A DNA stretch of 64,000 bases from Chelativorans petroleitrophicus (GTDB taxonomy: Bacteria; Pseudomonadota; Alphaproteobacteria; Rhizobiales; Rhizobiaceae): contig NZ_JAODNV010000013.1 of assembly GCF_025398195.1 (NCBI RefSeq), positions 62,001 to 126,000 of the forward strand, in the 5' to 3' direction. The notes under the pieces are model-generated. The model did not search any database, had not been told where the DNA came from, and saw only the letters and a list, made by a program, of their open reading frames with translations. The translations under genes and the position numbers were made by a program. The stretch's first letter is position 1. Each line of letters opens with the position of its first letter. Shown one piece after another: positions 34,608 through 45,091 of this stretch.

Positions 34608-35000
34608 TCATCCGGCATTTTGCGCGTCGAAGCGGGCACGCGCCTCATCGATGCGGTCGCGGTTCGCGTCGACCCATTTGGCAAGCGCCGTCACCGGCAC
34701 CAGAAGCTCGCTGCCGAGATCGGTGAGCGTGTATTCCACCTTGGGCGGTATGGTCGGGTAGACGGTGCGCGTGACAAAGCCGTTGCGCTCGAGATTGCGC
34801 AATGTCGTCGTCAGCATCTTCTGCGAGATGCCCTCGATCGCATGCCGCAGCTCGTTGAAGCGCATCGTCCCCTGGCCCAGAAGACGCACCACCTGCACCG
34901 ACCACTTGTCGCCGACGAGATTGAGGATCTCGTGAATCGGCCGGCAGGCCTCGTGATCGTGGGAGGCCCCGGCGGTGCTGTTCAGGTGACTCGGTTTCAA
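34608..35000 (-). CDS. HxlR-family regulator, second
   Basis: A 130-residue HxlR winged-helix protein: 'CRPIHEILNLVGDKWSVQVV', 'MRFNELRHAIEGISQKMLTT' and the wing 'VYPTIPPKVEYTLTDLG'. The redox-type N-terminal Cys is present. The start is TTG, supported by AAGGAGG 7 bases upstream. It is divergent from an FMN reductase gene, a common HxlR target, with paired inverted repeats between them. Confidence 0.9.
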   Translation of the reverse strand: MKPSHLNSTAGASHDHEACRPIHEILNLVGDKWSVQVVRLLGQGTMRFNELRHAIEGISQKMLTTTLRNLERNGFVTRTVYPTIPPKVEYTLTDLGSELLVPVTALAKWVDANRDRIDEARARFDAQNAG

Positions 35001-35014
35001 AAAAGTGCCTCCTT

Positions 35015-35086
35015 GTGCAGTTCCGTACGGTATCCAATATAGCGCCGGTTACCAATCTGCACTACCAGACTATACGACGTACGGAA
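35015..35086. promoter_or_regulatory. Nested inverted repeats in the HxlR/FMN-reductase spacer
   Basis: TTCCGTACG (35021-35029) and CGTACGGAA (35078-35086) are exact inverted arms 48 bases apart, each containing the palindrome CGTACG. Just inside and outside, GTGCAG (35015-35020) and CTGCAC (35057-35062) form a second pair. Two copies of a palindromic site bracketing a divergent promoter suggest HxlR operators that could loop; binding is inferred. Confidence 0.5.
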
Positions 35087-35097
35087 GGACGCGACAA

Positions 35098-35703
35098 ATG
35101 GCGAAATTGAAGATCGGCATCATCATCGGTTCCACCCGGCCGGGCCGTTTTGCGGATACGCCAGCCAAGTGGATTTACGACCTCGCCGGCAAGCGCCCGG
35201 AGTTCGAGGTAGAGTTGGTCGATCTCAGGGATTACCCGATGCCGTTTTTCGAGGATGCGACGTCACCCGCCTATCGCCCGGAGCAGCCCAACCGGCATGT
35301 TCTGGCCTGGCAGGAGAAGGTCAGCTCGCTCGACGGCTATATCGTGACGGTGGCCGAGTACAATCGCGGCCCGACAGCGGTGCTGAAGAACGCACTCGAC
35401 TATGCATACAACGAGTGGAACAACAAACCCATCGCCTTTGTCGGCTATGGCGGGGTAGGGGCCTCGCGCGCCGTCGAGCAGTTGCGTCTCCATGCGGTGG
35501 AGTTGCAGATGGCGCCCATCCGGACCGCGGTTCATATTCTGCTGCCCGACTTTCTGGCCGTTAAAGGCGGTGAGAAAAAGCTCGATGAAATCGAGCATCT
35601 GAACCAGGGCGCAAACGCCATGCTCGATCAGTTCACCTGGTGGGTAAAGGCGCTGAAGGCCGCGCGCGACAACACTGCGGACGCCCAACAGAAGGCGGCC
35701 TGA
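35098..35703 (+). CDS. NADPH-dependent FMN reductase family protein
   Basis: A 201-residue flavodoxin-like oxidoreductase. The flavin phosphate loop is 'KIGIIIGSTRPGRFADTPAK'; 'YIVTVAEYNRGPTAVLKNAL' and 'KPIAFVGYGGVGASRAVEQL' are typical of the family. It likely reduces FMN, quinones or azo compounds with NAD(P)H. The ATG at 35098 follows GGAAGGACGCGAC. HxlR divergence suggests induction by electrophiles or quinones. Confidence 0.92.
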   Translation: MAKLKIGIIIGSTRPGRFADTPAKWIYDLAGKRPEFEVELVDLRDYPMPFFEDATSPAYRPEQPNRHVLAWQEKVSSLDGYIVTVAEYNRGPTAVLKNALDYAYNEWNNKPIAFVGYGGVGASRAVEQLRLHAVELQMAPIRTAVHILLPDFLAVKGGEKKLDEIEHLNQGANAMLDQFTWWVKALKAARDNTADAQQKAA

Positions 35704-35858
35704 GGGGGATTTTCCCGCAGCGTCTGAGGCCGCTTTCCAGAAGCGCAGCCAGACGGCCTTACGAACCGTGGTGTTGCCCGAGCTCCTGAACATAAGGCCG
35801 CCCGCTCTCTACCAGCAAAAAACCTGGTGCCACATGAACCGGCCGGACACGCGGGGGG

Positions 35859-37163
35859 TCACGCCTCTTGCGCGTCCGGCGCTCCGACCCTACGGGCCAG
35901 GACGCGGTCGATCCTGCGGCCGTCCAGATCGACAATCTCGAAGCGCCAGCCCATGGCTTCCACAATGGCGCCCGTTCTCGGCAGCTCCTGCGTATAGGAC
36001 AGGAGAAAACCCGCAAGCGTCGTGTAGTTGCGCTTTTCCGGCAGGCGCAGCCCCAGAAGTTCCGCCATTTCGTCAGCCGGCATCAGCCCGGGCAGCAGCC
36101 ACGAGCCGTCCTCGCGCCGAACCACGTCGATTTCCCCTTCCTCCAGGTCGGAGCGGAACACGCCCGCGATTGCCTCGAGGATGTCGGCCGGCGTGATGAT
36201 GCCCTCGAAGGCCCCGTATTCGTCATGCACGAGAGCTACCGGAACCTGCGCCTCGCGCAGCACCTTGACGACATCGAGCGCGTCGGTGAAATCGTGCACG
36301 ATCGGCGCCTGCTGCACGTAATCCTGCAGGTTGATCGGCTTGCCCGCGATCTGCGCATTGAGCAGTTCGCGCGTGTTGATGACGCCGATAAGCTGGTCCA
36401 GCGAGCCTTCACCCGCAGGCAGTCTCGTGTGGACGCTCTCCTGCAGGGCCTTCTTGATCTCCGCCGTATCCGCCGTCAGGTCGAGCCAGTCCACTTCACG
36501 GCGCGGGGTCATGAGCGCGCGAGCCTTGCGGTCGGCGAGACGCATCACGCCAGCGATCATGCGGCGTTCGGCTGTCTCGATCGTGCCCGTCCGTTCGGCT
36601 TCCGCGATCAGCGTGCGGATTTCCTCGTCCGTCACGCGCGGAGCGCGCTCCGAGCTTTGACCGAACAGGAGGAGCAGGCCGCGTCCGGAGATGTCCAGCA
36701 GCCACACGAGAGGCAGGGCTATACGCGAAAGCGCGATCATGAACGGGGCGACACCGACAGCGATCGCCTCGGCATTCCTGAGCGCAAGCTGCTTGGGAAC
36801 GAGCTCGCCTACCACCAGCGAGACATAGGTGATCAGGGCGACCACGATCCCGACGCCCAGCGGGTCCGCCACCCCGGAGGGCACGCCAAGCCCTGCGAGC
36901 CAGGCGGAAAGGCGCACGCCGAGCGTTGCGCCCGAGAAGGCACCTGAAAGGACGCCCACCAGCGTGATTCCGATCTGCACCGTGGAAAGGAAGCGGCCGG
37001 GATCGGCCCAGAGCTCCAGGGCGCGCCCTGCCTTCCGGGATCCCTTGTCGCGCAGCGCCTTCAGCCGGGCCGGGCGGGCGGAGACGACCGCAAGCTCCGA
37101 CATGGCCATGAAGCCGTTGAAGAGGATGAGCAGCAATAGGATGATGATCTCGAGAACGAGCAT
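35859..37163 (-). CDS. CNNM/HlyC-CorC family membrane transporter
   Basis: A 434-residue protein with an N-terminal DUF21 membrane domain (three to four helices, 'VLEIIILLLLILFNGFMAMS', 'VALITYVSLVVGELVPKQLA'), a tandem CBS pair ('LMTPRREVDWLDLTADTAEI'; 'QVPVALVHDEYGAFEGIITP') and a C-terminal CorC/HlyC domain ('DGSWLLPGLMPADEMAELLG'). Such proteins export or sense Mg2+ and other divalent cations; older 'hemolysin' naming is misleading. Stands alone. Confidence 0.93.
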   Translation of the reverse strand: MLVLEIIILLLLILFNGFMAMSELAVVSARPARLKALRDKGSRKAGRALELWADPGRFLSTVQIGITLVGVLSGAFSGATLGVRLSAWLAGLGVPSGVADPLGVGIVVALITYVSLVVGELVPKQLALRNAEAIAVGVAPFMIALSRIALPLVWLLDISGRGLLLLFGQSSERAPRVTDEEIRTLIAEAERTGTIETAERRMIAGVMRLADRKARALMTPRREVDWLDLTADTAEIKKALQESVHTRLPAGEGSLDQLIGVINTRELLNAQIAGKPINLQDYVQQAPIVHDFTDALDVVKVLREAQVPVALVHDEYGAFEGIITPADILEAIAGVFRSDLEEGEIDVVRREDGSWLLPGLMPADEMAELLGLRLPEKRNYTTLAGFLLSYTQELPRTGAIVEAMGWRFEIVDLDGRRIDRVLARRVGAPDAQEA

Positions 37164-37236
37164 TGGGTATCCTGTCGGTGTGCGCGGGCGGCAAGCGCCG
37201 CCGGCACTTCACCATAAAGCGCAGGCGCGTGCGCGG

Positions 37237-38031
37237 CTACCGGCAGGCGCGGTAGCCGTTTCTGCGGTTCTTGATGTCGAAGTGGAAATGGTCCTTGTGG
37301 TCGGCGTCGTAGCCGGGACCCAGGACTGTCGTGAAATAGTCGCAGCCTTCCGCGCGCACCGTGTTGAGCAGGCCCCTCTGGCGAAAGGCGAAAAAGCCCG
37401 GACGGCGCACGTCGATCTCCCGGCCGTTGTCCAGTTTGATGCTCATGATGTCGAGCGCGTTACCTTTGGAGTGCTCCGAAGCCACGCTTGTGCCGCGGAT
37501 GCGGCGGCAGGAATAGCTGGACCCCTGCCGGATCGTGTTCACGCCGGAGAGGTAGCGCATGCGTGCGGCGGGCGCGAGTTCGTTCTTCGTCCAGCGGGCG
37601 ACGGCGACGGCCATGGCGCAGGTCAGCGTGGCGGGCGGAGAAAGCTTGATGCCGCCCGAAAACCCGCTCACCTCCACGGGATGGTCGATGCGGCACTCGC
37701 CGCCGTCATCGATCGGAGCCAGGTCGCGGTAGGAGACGCCGAGCCGCTGAAGCTCGCGCCGGCAGGCGATCTCTTCGGCGGGCATGAAGGTTGACGGGCT
37801 CGTCTCCGGCAGGAGCCGGGGATAGCTCATCGCTATCGGGGCGGCGGGCACGATGTTCTGCAATCCGGCGCCCTGCACCGCTCCGGTCTGCACGCCGACA
37901 TCCACATCCGGGCGAAGCACCGATTCGGCCGAACAGGCATAAAGGGCCGCGAGCGCGCCGAGCGCCAGAACACCGCCCGCGAATCTGGGCAGGCGAAAAG
38001 TTCGCCGGCGCAGCCACTCGTACTCGAACAC
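37237..38031 (-). CDS. Extensin-like C-terminal family protein
   Basis: A 264-residue exported protein of the extensin-like family, common in Rhizobiales and probably a cell-wall peptidase-like fold. N-terminal basic residues, a hydrophobic stretch and a likely lipobox L-Y-A-C precede 'ACRRELQRLGVSYRDLAPID'. The core has 'HSKGNALDIMSIKLDNGREI' in part, 'LLNTVRAEGCDYFTTVLGPG' and the end 'DHKDHFHFDIKNR', with conserved His and Asp. Start is GTG without an obvious ribosome site, so the exact N-terminus is uncertain. Confidence 0.88.
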   Translation of the reverse strand: MFEYEWLRRRTFRLPRFAGGVLALGALAALYACSAESVLRPDVDVGVQTGAVQGAGLQNIVPAAPIAMSYPRLLPETSPSTFMPAEEIACRRELQRLGVSYRDLAPIDDGGECRIDHPVEVSGFSGGIKLSPPATLTCAMAVAVARWTKNELAPAARMRYLSGVNTIRQGSSYSCRRIRGTSVASEHSKGNALDIMSIKLDNGREIDVRRPGFFAFRQRGLLNTVRAEGCDYFTTVLGPGYDADHKDHFHFDIKNRRNGYRACR

Positions 38032-38144
38032 GCTTGCAACCCCACTTCGGATTCCCGATCCGCAGCAGAGTTAGCGTGTGAGGGTAAATGAATGCTCAGC
38101 AGCCGCGTTCAGACTTGTGGCGGGAATGAGAGCGTCCGCCACGG

Positions 38145-39269
38145 CTACTTGGCCCGCGAGACGCGGATGATCTTGCCGTCGGGCGCGTCGGTGAGCAGCC
38201 AGACGGCGCCATCGGGCGCCACCTCCACGTCGCGCAGCCGCCCGAACACTCCCTCGAACAGCCGGTCCTCCCGGAGTATCTCGCCCGAGCTGTCGCGTTC
38301 AAGCCGCGCAAGAAGCTCGAATTTGAGAGCGGCGACGAGCAGGTCGCCCTGCCATTCGGGGAACATGCTGCCTTCATAGACAGTCATGCCGGAGGGGGCG
38401 ATCGAGGGGTCCCAGTAATAGAGCGGCTGCTCGTAGCCGGGCGCCTGCGTGCCGCGCCCGATCTGCATGCCGGAATAGTGCCGGCCATAGGCGATAACCG
38501 GCCAGCCGTAGTTCTTTCCCGCCTCGGGCCTGTTCACCTCGTCGCCGCCACGCGCGCCATGCTCCACCGTCCAGAGCGCCTTGGTCAGCGGGTCGAACAC
38601 CGCACCCTGGATGTTACGGTGGCCGATCGACCAGATTTCGGGCGCTGCATCCTCCCGTCCCACGAAGGGATTGTCCTGCGGGATGCTGCCGTCGCGGTTG
38701 ATCCTCAGTACGGAGCCCGCGGGGTCCGCGATGTCCTGGGCGCGGTCCATCTCGCCGCGGTCGCCGATGGAGAAGAAGAGCGTGCCGTCCGGCGCCTCGA
38801 CGATGCGCGAGCCGAAATGGTGCCCGACCTCCGTCTTGGGCTCCAGCGAAAAGAGCGTCGTGAAATCCTCAAGCCGTGCTGAGCCGTCCTCGCGCACGAG
38901 CTGCGCGCTCGCGACCGCCGTTCCAGCGCCGCCCGGTCCCGCTTCGGAGAAGGTGAGGAAGATCGTGCCGGAGGTTGCGAAGTCGCTGGAGGCGAGAACG
39001 TCGAGCAGTCCGCCTTGGCCCATAACCGCCACTTCGGGCACGCCCGCGACCGGCTCCGACAGCGCGCCTTTCTCGAAAATGCGCAGGCGTCCCGGCCGCT
39101 CGGTGATGAGGGCCGCGCCGTCGGGCAGGAAGTCGATTCCCCAGGGATGCTCCAGTCCGTCGGCAAGGATTTCGGCGCGGAGGGTCATGCCTTCGGCTGG
39201 GAAAAGCTGGGCGCCCGCCGGCGTAGCGGCAGCTGCTGCAAGAAGCCCGGCCAGAACGGCTCGATTCAT
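38145..39269 (-). CDS. PQQ-dependent sugar dehydrogenase family (soluble GDH-like)
   Basis: A 374-residue periplasmic six-bladed beta-propeller. A signal peptide MNRAVLAGLLAAAAATPAGA is followed by 'LEHPWGIDFLPDGAALITER', 'GDRGEMDRAQDIADPAGSVL' and 'IWSIGHRNIQGAVFDPLTKA', all hallmarks of the GDH-B/YliI family. E. coli YliI (Asd) uses PQQ to oxidise aldoses. PQQ synthesis genes are not in the window. Confidence 0.92.
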   Translation of the reverse strand: MNRAVLAGLLAAAAATPAGAQLFPAEGMTLRAEILADGLEHPWGIDFLPDGAALITERPGRLRIFEKGALSEPVAGVPEVAVMGQGGLLDVLASSDFATSGTIFLTFSEAGPGGAGTAVASAQLVREDGSARLEDFTTLFSLEPKTEVGHHFGSRIVEAPDGTLFFSIGDRGEMDRAQDIADPAGSVLRINRDGSIPQDNPFVGREDAAPEIWSIGHRNIQGAVFDPLTKALWTVEHGARGGDEVNRPEAGKNYGWPVIAYGRHYSGMQIGRGTQAPGYEQPLYYWDPSIAPSGMTVYEGSMFPEWQGDLLVAALKFELLARLERDSSGEILREDRLFEGVFGRLRDVEVAPDGAVWLLTDAPDGKIIRVSRAK

Positions 39270-39559
39270 GGTCTCTTCCCCCTTTAGCGGGATACCCGTC
39301 TCCCTTTAAGCATATGCCAGCGCCGCCCGGAGCCAAGCCGCAGTCCGTGCGGCACCCGGTCACGTTCGCGAGAGCGAATTTTCTCGTGGGTGAATCCCGC
39401 CCGCGAAGATTTCGCGTGAAAATGCCGTAATGCTTGCTATATTTGGCTGGAAATCGAACGAAGCGGTTCCGTGGCCCCGGCTGCCGGACCGTTTTCTTTT
39501 TGTGCCGCACGTGCGCCGGCAAGGCCGCGGCGGCACGTCGAGTCAGGAAGGTGTCTCAG

Positions 39560-40033
39560 ATGAACAAGGTCCCGATGACCCTGGCCGGTTACAATGCGCT
39601 GAAGGAAGAGCTGCGCTGGCGTCAGCAGGAGGAGCGTCCGCGCATCATAGATGCGATCGCCGAGGCACGCGCGCACGGGGACTTGTCGGAAAATGCCGAA
39701 TACCATGCGGCCAAGGAGGCGCAGAGCCTTAATGAGGGCCGTATAAGCGAGTTGGAAGACCTCATCGCGCGCGCCGAAGTGATCGACGTGAGCAAGCTCT
39801 CGGGCGACACGGTGAAGTTCGGAGCCACCGTCGTTCTGATCGATGAGGACACGGAAGAGGAGAAGACCTACCAGATCGTGGGCGATCAGGAAGCGGACGT
39901 GAAGTCCGGCCGCATTTCCATCTCCTCACCGATCGCACGGGCGCTGATCGGCAAGGCCGTGGGCGACACGGTGGAGGTGAACGCGCCGGGCGGTGCCCGC
40001 GGCTATGAGGTGCTGAAGGTCCAGTACGGCTGA
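39560..40033 (+). CDS. greA: Transcription elongation factor GreA
   Basis: A 157-residue transcript-cleavage factor. The N-terminal coiled coil '[20 protein letters not shown]' carries the acidic tip 'GDLSENAEY'; the C-terminal FKBP-like domain includes '[20 protein letters not shown]' (Ile-Val order) and '[15 protein letters not shown]'. The ATG at 39560 has GGAAGG upstream and starts [14 protein letters not shown] glycosyltransferase gene lpsB follows after 11 bases, as in Sinorhizobium. Confidence 0.97.
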   Translation: MNKVPMTLAGYNALKEELRWRQQEERPRIIDAIAEARAHGDLSENAEYHAAKEAQSLNEGRISELEDLIARAEVIDVSKLSGDTVKFGATVVLIDEDTEEEKTYQIVGDQEADVKSGRISISSPIARALIGKAVGDTVEVNAPGGARGYEVLKVQYG

Positions 40034-40044
40034 GCAGCCCGCTG

Positions 40045-42061
<2,017 letters not shown>

Positions 42062-42080
42062 GTCGCTGACGGGGCGGATC

Positions 42081-42554
42081 TCACCCGATCGCCACCAGCC
42101 CCTCGTCCTTTACCTGCCTGATCGTGAGCGCCGTGCGCACCGTGTCCACATTCGGCGTCGAGGTCAGTTCCTCGATGACGAAAGTCTGGAATGTGGCGAG
42201 ATCGGTGGCCACGCAGTGCAGGAGGAAATCCGAATCGCCCGAGACCATCCAGGCCCGGCGCACGATCGGCCAGTTGCGCGCCCGCTCGGCGAAGCTCTTG
42301 AGCTCGGCTTCCGACTGGTGGTGCAGCCCCACCAGGCAGAACGCCACCACGTCGAAACCCAGCATCGGGCTGTTGAGCAAGGCGCGGTAGCCCTTGATGA
42401 CGCCGGTTTCCTCCAGGCGCTTGACCCGGCGCAGGCAGGGCGGCGCCGAGATGCCGACGCGCCGCGAAAGCTCCACATTGGTGATCCGCCCGTTGGCCTG
42501 GAGTTCGCGGAGGATTTTCCAGTCAATGGCGTCGAGATCGGCCTTAAGCGGCAT
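42081..42554 (-). CDS. Lrp/AsnC-family transcriptional regulator
   Basis: A 157-residue Lrp-type regulator. HTH: 'ELQANGRITNVELSRRVGIS' with 'PPCLRRVKRLEETGVIKGYR'; RAM ligand domain: 'WPIVRRAWMVSGDSDFLLHC' and 'IRQVKDEGLVAIG'. The ATG at 42554 has AAGGA upstream. It is divergent from trxB and sits in the conserved lrp-trxB-lsrB order seen in S. meliloti. Confidence 0.93.
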   Translation of the reverse strand: MPLKADLDAIDWKILRELQANGRITNVELSRRVGISAPPCLRRVKRLEETGVIKGYRALLNSPMLGFDVVAFCLVGLHHQSEAELKSFAERARNWPIVRRAWMVSGDSDFLLHCVATDLATFQTFVIEELTSTPNVDTVRTALTIRQVKDEGLVAIG

Positions 42555-42792
42555 GCGGTATCCTTTTGCCCCCTCGCGCGTGAGTCGCACGAATCCGGTC
42601 ATGCATGCGCGGTGAAGTTAAGGCAAGTATCAGGCTGCGCCAAGTCCGCCGCCGGGCCAGCGGCGCCGCGCGCCGGCAAACTGTTGGAAAACCTTTCCTC
42701 GCCTTGCAAATCACGGGATGCAATACTTAGATCAAGGCCCGGCTGCCGGTCCGCACGGCGGCCTGTCATCTGTTTGAAAGGATCGTCGAGCC

Positions 42793-43767
42793 ATGACCAG
42801 CCGCCACGCGCCCGTGCTCATCATCGGATCGGGACCGGCCGGATACACCGCCGCCATCTATGCGGCGCGCGCCATGCTCAGGCCGCTGCTGGTGGCGGGT
42901 CTGGAGCAGGGCGGGCAGCTCATGATCACCACGGAGGTGGAGAACTATCCGGGCTTCGCCGAACCGGTGCAGGGGCCGTGGCTGATGGAGCAGATGCGGC
43001 TGCAGGCGGAGAATGTGGGCGCAGAGATCGTCTCCGACCTAATCGTGGAGGCGGACATCAAGTCGCGGCCGTTCAGGCTTACGGGCGATTCCGGCACTGT
43101 TTACACCTGCGATGCACTCATCATAGCGACAGGCGCCAAGGCCAAGTGGCTCGGCCTGCCGTCGGAGCAGGCCTTCATGGGCTTTGGCGTATCGGCGTGC
43201 GCCACCTGCGACGGCTTCTTCTATCGCGGCAAGGATGTCGCGGTGGTCGGCGGCGGCAACACGGCGGTGGAGGAGGCGCTTTATCTGTCCAATCTCGCGC
43301 GAAAGGTGACGCTCATTCACCGGCGCGGCGAACTGCGTGCTGAACGCATCCTGCAGGAGCGGCTTTTTGCCAAGGCTAATGTGGAGATGATGTGGAACAC
43401 GGTGGTGGACGAGGTGCTGGGTGAGCCTGCCCGCCCGCCCGCACCGCCGTCCGTCACGGGGGTCCGCGTGCAGAATGTCCTCACCGGCGAGGTCAGCGAG
43501 CTTCCGGTGGACGGCGTGTTCATTGCCATCGGTCACGCGCCGGCGGTGGAGCTGTTTGAGGGCAAACTGAAGCAGAAGCCGAACGGATATCTGTGGACCG
43601 AGCCTCACTCCACGCGTACGGATGTGCCGGGCGTGTTTGCGGCAGGTGACGTCACCGACGACGTCTACCGTCAAGCGGTGACTGCGGCCGGCCTCGGCTG
43701 TATGGCGGCACTTGAAGCGGAAAAATATCTGGCCGAACTGGAGACGCACCGGGAGGCGGCGGAATAG
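42793..43767 (+). CDS. trxB: Thioredoxin reductase
   Basis: A 324-residue FAD/NADPH enzyme. FAD loop 'VLIIGSGPAGYTAAIYAARA'; redox pair C136-A-T-C139 in 'VSACATCDGFFYRGKDVAVV'; NADPH loop 'VVGGGNTAVEEALYLSNLAR'; C-terminal 'GVFAAGDVTDDVYRQAVTAA'. All residues are complete. The LysR gene lsrB starts 41 bases after its stop. Confidence 0.97.
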   Translation: MTSRHAPVLIIGSGPAGYTAAIYAARAMLRPLLVAGLEQGGQLMITTEVENYPGFAEPVQGPWLMEQMRLQAENVGAEIVSDLIVEADIKSRPFRLTGDSGTVYTCDALIIATGAKAKWLGLPSEQAFMGFGVSACATCDGFFYRGKDVAVVGGGNTAVEEALYLSNLARKVTLIHRRGELRAERILQERLFAKANVEMMWNTVVDEVLGEPARPPAPPSVTGVRVQNVLTGEVSELPVDGVFIAIGHAPAVELFEGKLKQKPNGYLWTEPHSTRTDVPGVFAAGDVTDDVYRQAVTAAGLGCMAALEAEKYLAELETHREAAE

Positions 43768-43808
43768 GAGATCGATCGCGGCGCCCATAACATAAGGGGG
43801 AACAGGCG

Positions 43809-44699
43809 TTGGATTGGGACAAGCTACGTGTATTTCACGCTGCTGCGGCGGCGGGATCATTCACGCATGCGGCCGACACCCTGCACCTTTCGCAATCGGC
43901 GATCTCGCGCCAGGTGAGCGCGCTGGAACAGGAGATTGGCGTACCGCTGTTCCACCGGCATGCACGCGGCCTGGTGCTCACCGAACAGGGCGAGATGCTT
44001 TACCGCACCGCGCACGAGGTGCTGATGAAACTCGAAAGCGTGAAGGTGCGGCTGGCCGAGACCAAGGATCGCCCGTCGGGCCTGCTACGGGTGTCCACCA
44101 CCGTCGGGCTAGGGACCGGGTGGCTGACGGAGCGCCTGCCCGAATTCGGCGATCTCTACCCGGACATCCAGCTTCAGCTCATCCTCGACAATGAGGAGCT
44201 GGATCTGACCATGCGTCAGGCCGACTGTGCCATCCGCATGCGCCAGCCACAGCAGCCCGACCTCATCCAGCGCAAGCTGTTCACCGTCCATTTCCACCTT
44301 TATGCCTCGCCCGCCTATATCAACCGGCACGGCAAGCCCACGTCCATCGCCGATCTCGACCGGCACCGGATTGTCACCTTCGGCGAGGCGGTGCCGGCGC
44401 ATCTGAGCGATATGAACTGGCTGGAAACGGCGGGCTGCGCCGACGGCACAAAGCGCGCTGCCGCGCTGCAGATCAACAATATCCTGGCCATCAAGATCGC
44501 TGTGCAGCGCGGGGCGGGCATCGCCATGCTGCCCGACTATTTTGTCGGGGACGACAGCGGCCTCGTGCAGCTCATGCCGGAGACGGCGGTGCCCTCATTC
44601 GACACCTATTTCTGCTATCCTGACGCGATGAAGAACCAGGCCAAGTTGCAGGTTTTCCGCGATTTTCTCATCTCGAAGTCGCGAAGCTGGTCCTACTGA
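43809..44699 (+). CDS. lsrB: LysR-family regulator LsrB/VtlR
   Basis: A 296-residue LysR protein. HTH 'LHLSQSAISRQVSALEQEIG', and an effector domain that ends 'FPDFL..' style with 'DYFVGDDSGLVQLMPETAVP'. Position directly after trxB identifies it as LsrB of S. meliloti / VtlR of Brucella and Agrobacterium, an envelope and redox regulator that controls AbcR sRNAs. Start is TTG with AAGGGGG upstream. An AbcR-like RNA follows it. Confidence 0.88.
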   Translation: MDWDKLRVFHAAAAAGSFTHAADTLHLSQSAISRQVSALEQEIGVPLFHRHARGLVLTEQGEMLYRTAHEVLMKLESVKVRLAETKDRPSGLLRVSTTVGLGTGWLTERLPEFGDLYPDIQLQLILDNEELDLTMRQADCAIRMRQPQQPDLIQRKLFTVHFHLYASPAYINRHGKPTSIADLDRHRIVTFGEAVPAHLSDMNWLETAGCADGTKRAAALQINNILAIKIAVQRGAGIAMLPDYFVGDDSGLVQLMPETAVPSFDTYFCYPDAMKNQAKLQVFRDFLISKSRSWSY

Positions 44700-44713
44700 A
44701 CTGCAAATGCGCG

Positions 44714-44735
44714 AGCCATGCAAATATGCATGGCT
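44714..44735. promoter_or_regulatory. Inverted repeat ahead of the AbcR-like RNA
   Basis: AGCCATGCA (44714-44722) and TGCATGGCT (44727-44735) are exact arms with a 4-base spacer, just past the lsrB stop and about 55 bases before the sRNA. Palindromes of this size suit LysR dimers; VtlR is known to bind an abcR promoter in Brucella. Binding of LsrB here is inferred. The related CCATGG and CCATGC lie just downstream. Confidence 0.45.
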
Positions 44736-44785
44736 GTGTTGCAAATTACCATGGTTGTTATTTAGGCAGTCCATGCCCATATCGA

Positions 44786-44905
44786 GGTCACTCCCGGGGC
44801 GCGTTCTCCTCCCATTAGCCCCCGGCGAGTGTTCCCCTCTGGAGGTTTCGCCTTAATGGCACTTCCATAACTGGGCCGGATCTTCCCGATCCGGCTCTTT
44901 TTTTT
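44786..44905 (+). ncRNA. AbcR-like (alpha-r15) trans-acting sRNA
   Basis: A structured, terminator-ended intergenic transcript candidate. Hairpin 1 (CCCGGGGC 44793-44800 / GCCCCCGG 44818-44825, one bulge) presents TCTCCTCCCA in a 17-base loop. A second unpaired TTCCCCTCT lies at 44832-44840. These are the two anti-Shine-Dalgarno motifs expected in AbcR RNAs, which with Hfq silence ABC-transporter mRNAs. Position after lsrB fits S. meliloti, where abcR1/abcR2 lie beside lsrB; only one copy is seen here. The 5' end is approximate. Confidence 0.65.
44873..44905 (+). terminator. Intrinsic terminator of the AbcR-like RNA
   Basis: GGGCCGGATC (44873-44882) pairs with GATCCGGCTC (44888-44897, one G-T pair) over a 5-base loop, followed by eight Ts. 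It is one of the strongest terminators in the window. Confidence 0.92.
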
Positions 44906-45091
44906 GTGGCTTCCAAATCAGATCCCGGCGTTTCTGTCGAAGCGCCTTTCCGTGTTTGGCTTGTCGTTCACAATGCTTTGCGGGCCGTTCTTAAATTGTG
45001 CATCTTCGGTATGCATGAGCGCAGACCATCTGTCTGAGGGCGGAGAGTCGGCCTTGCCGCCCGGGCGAGGCGTATCCGGAAGATCGTTAGT

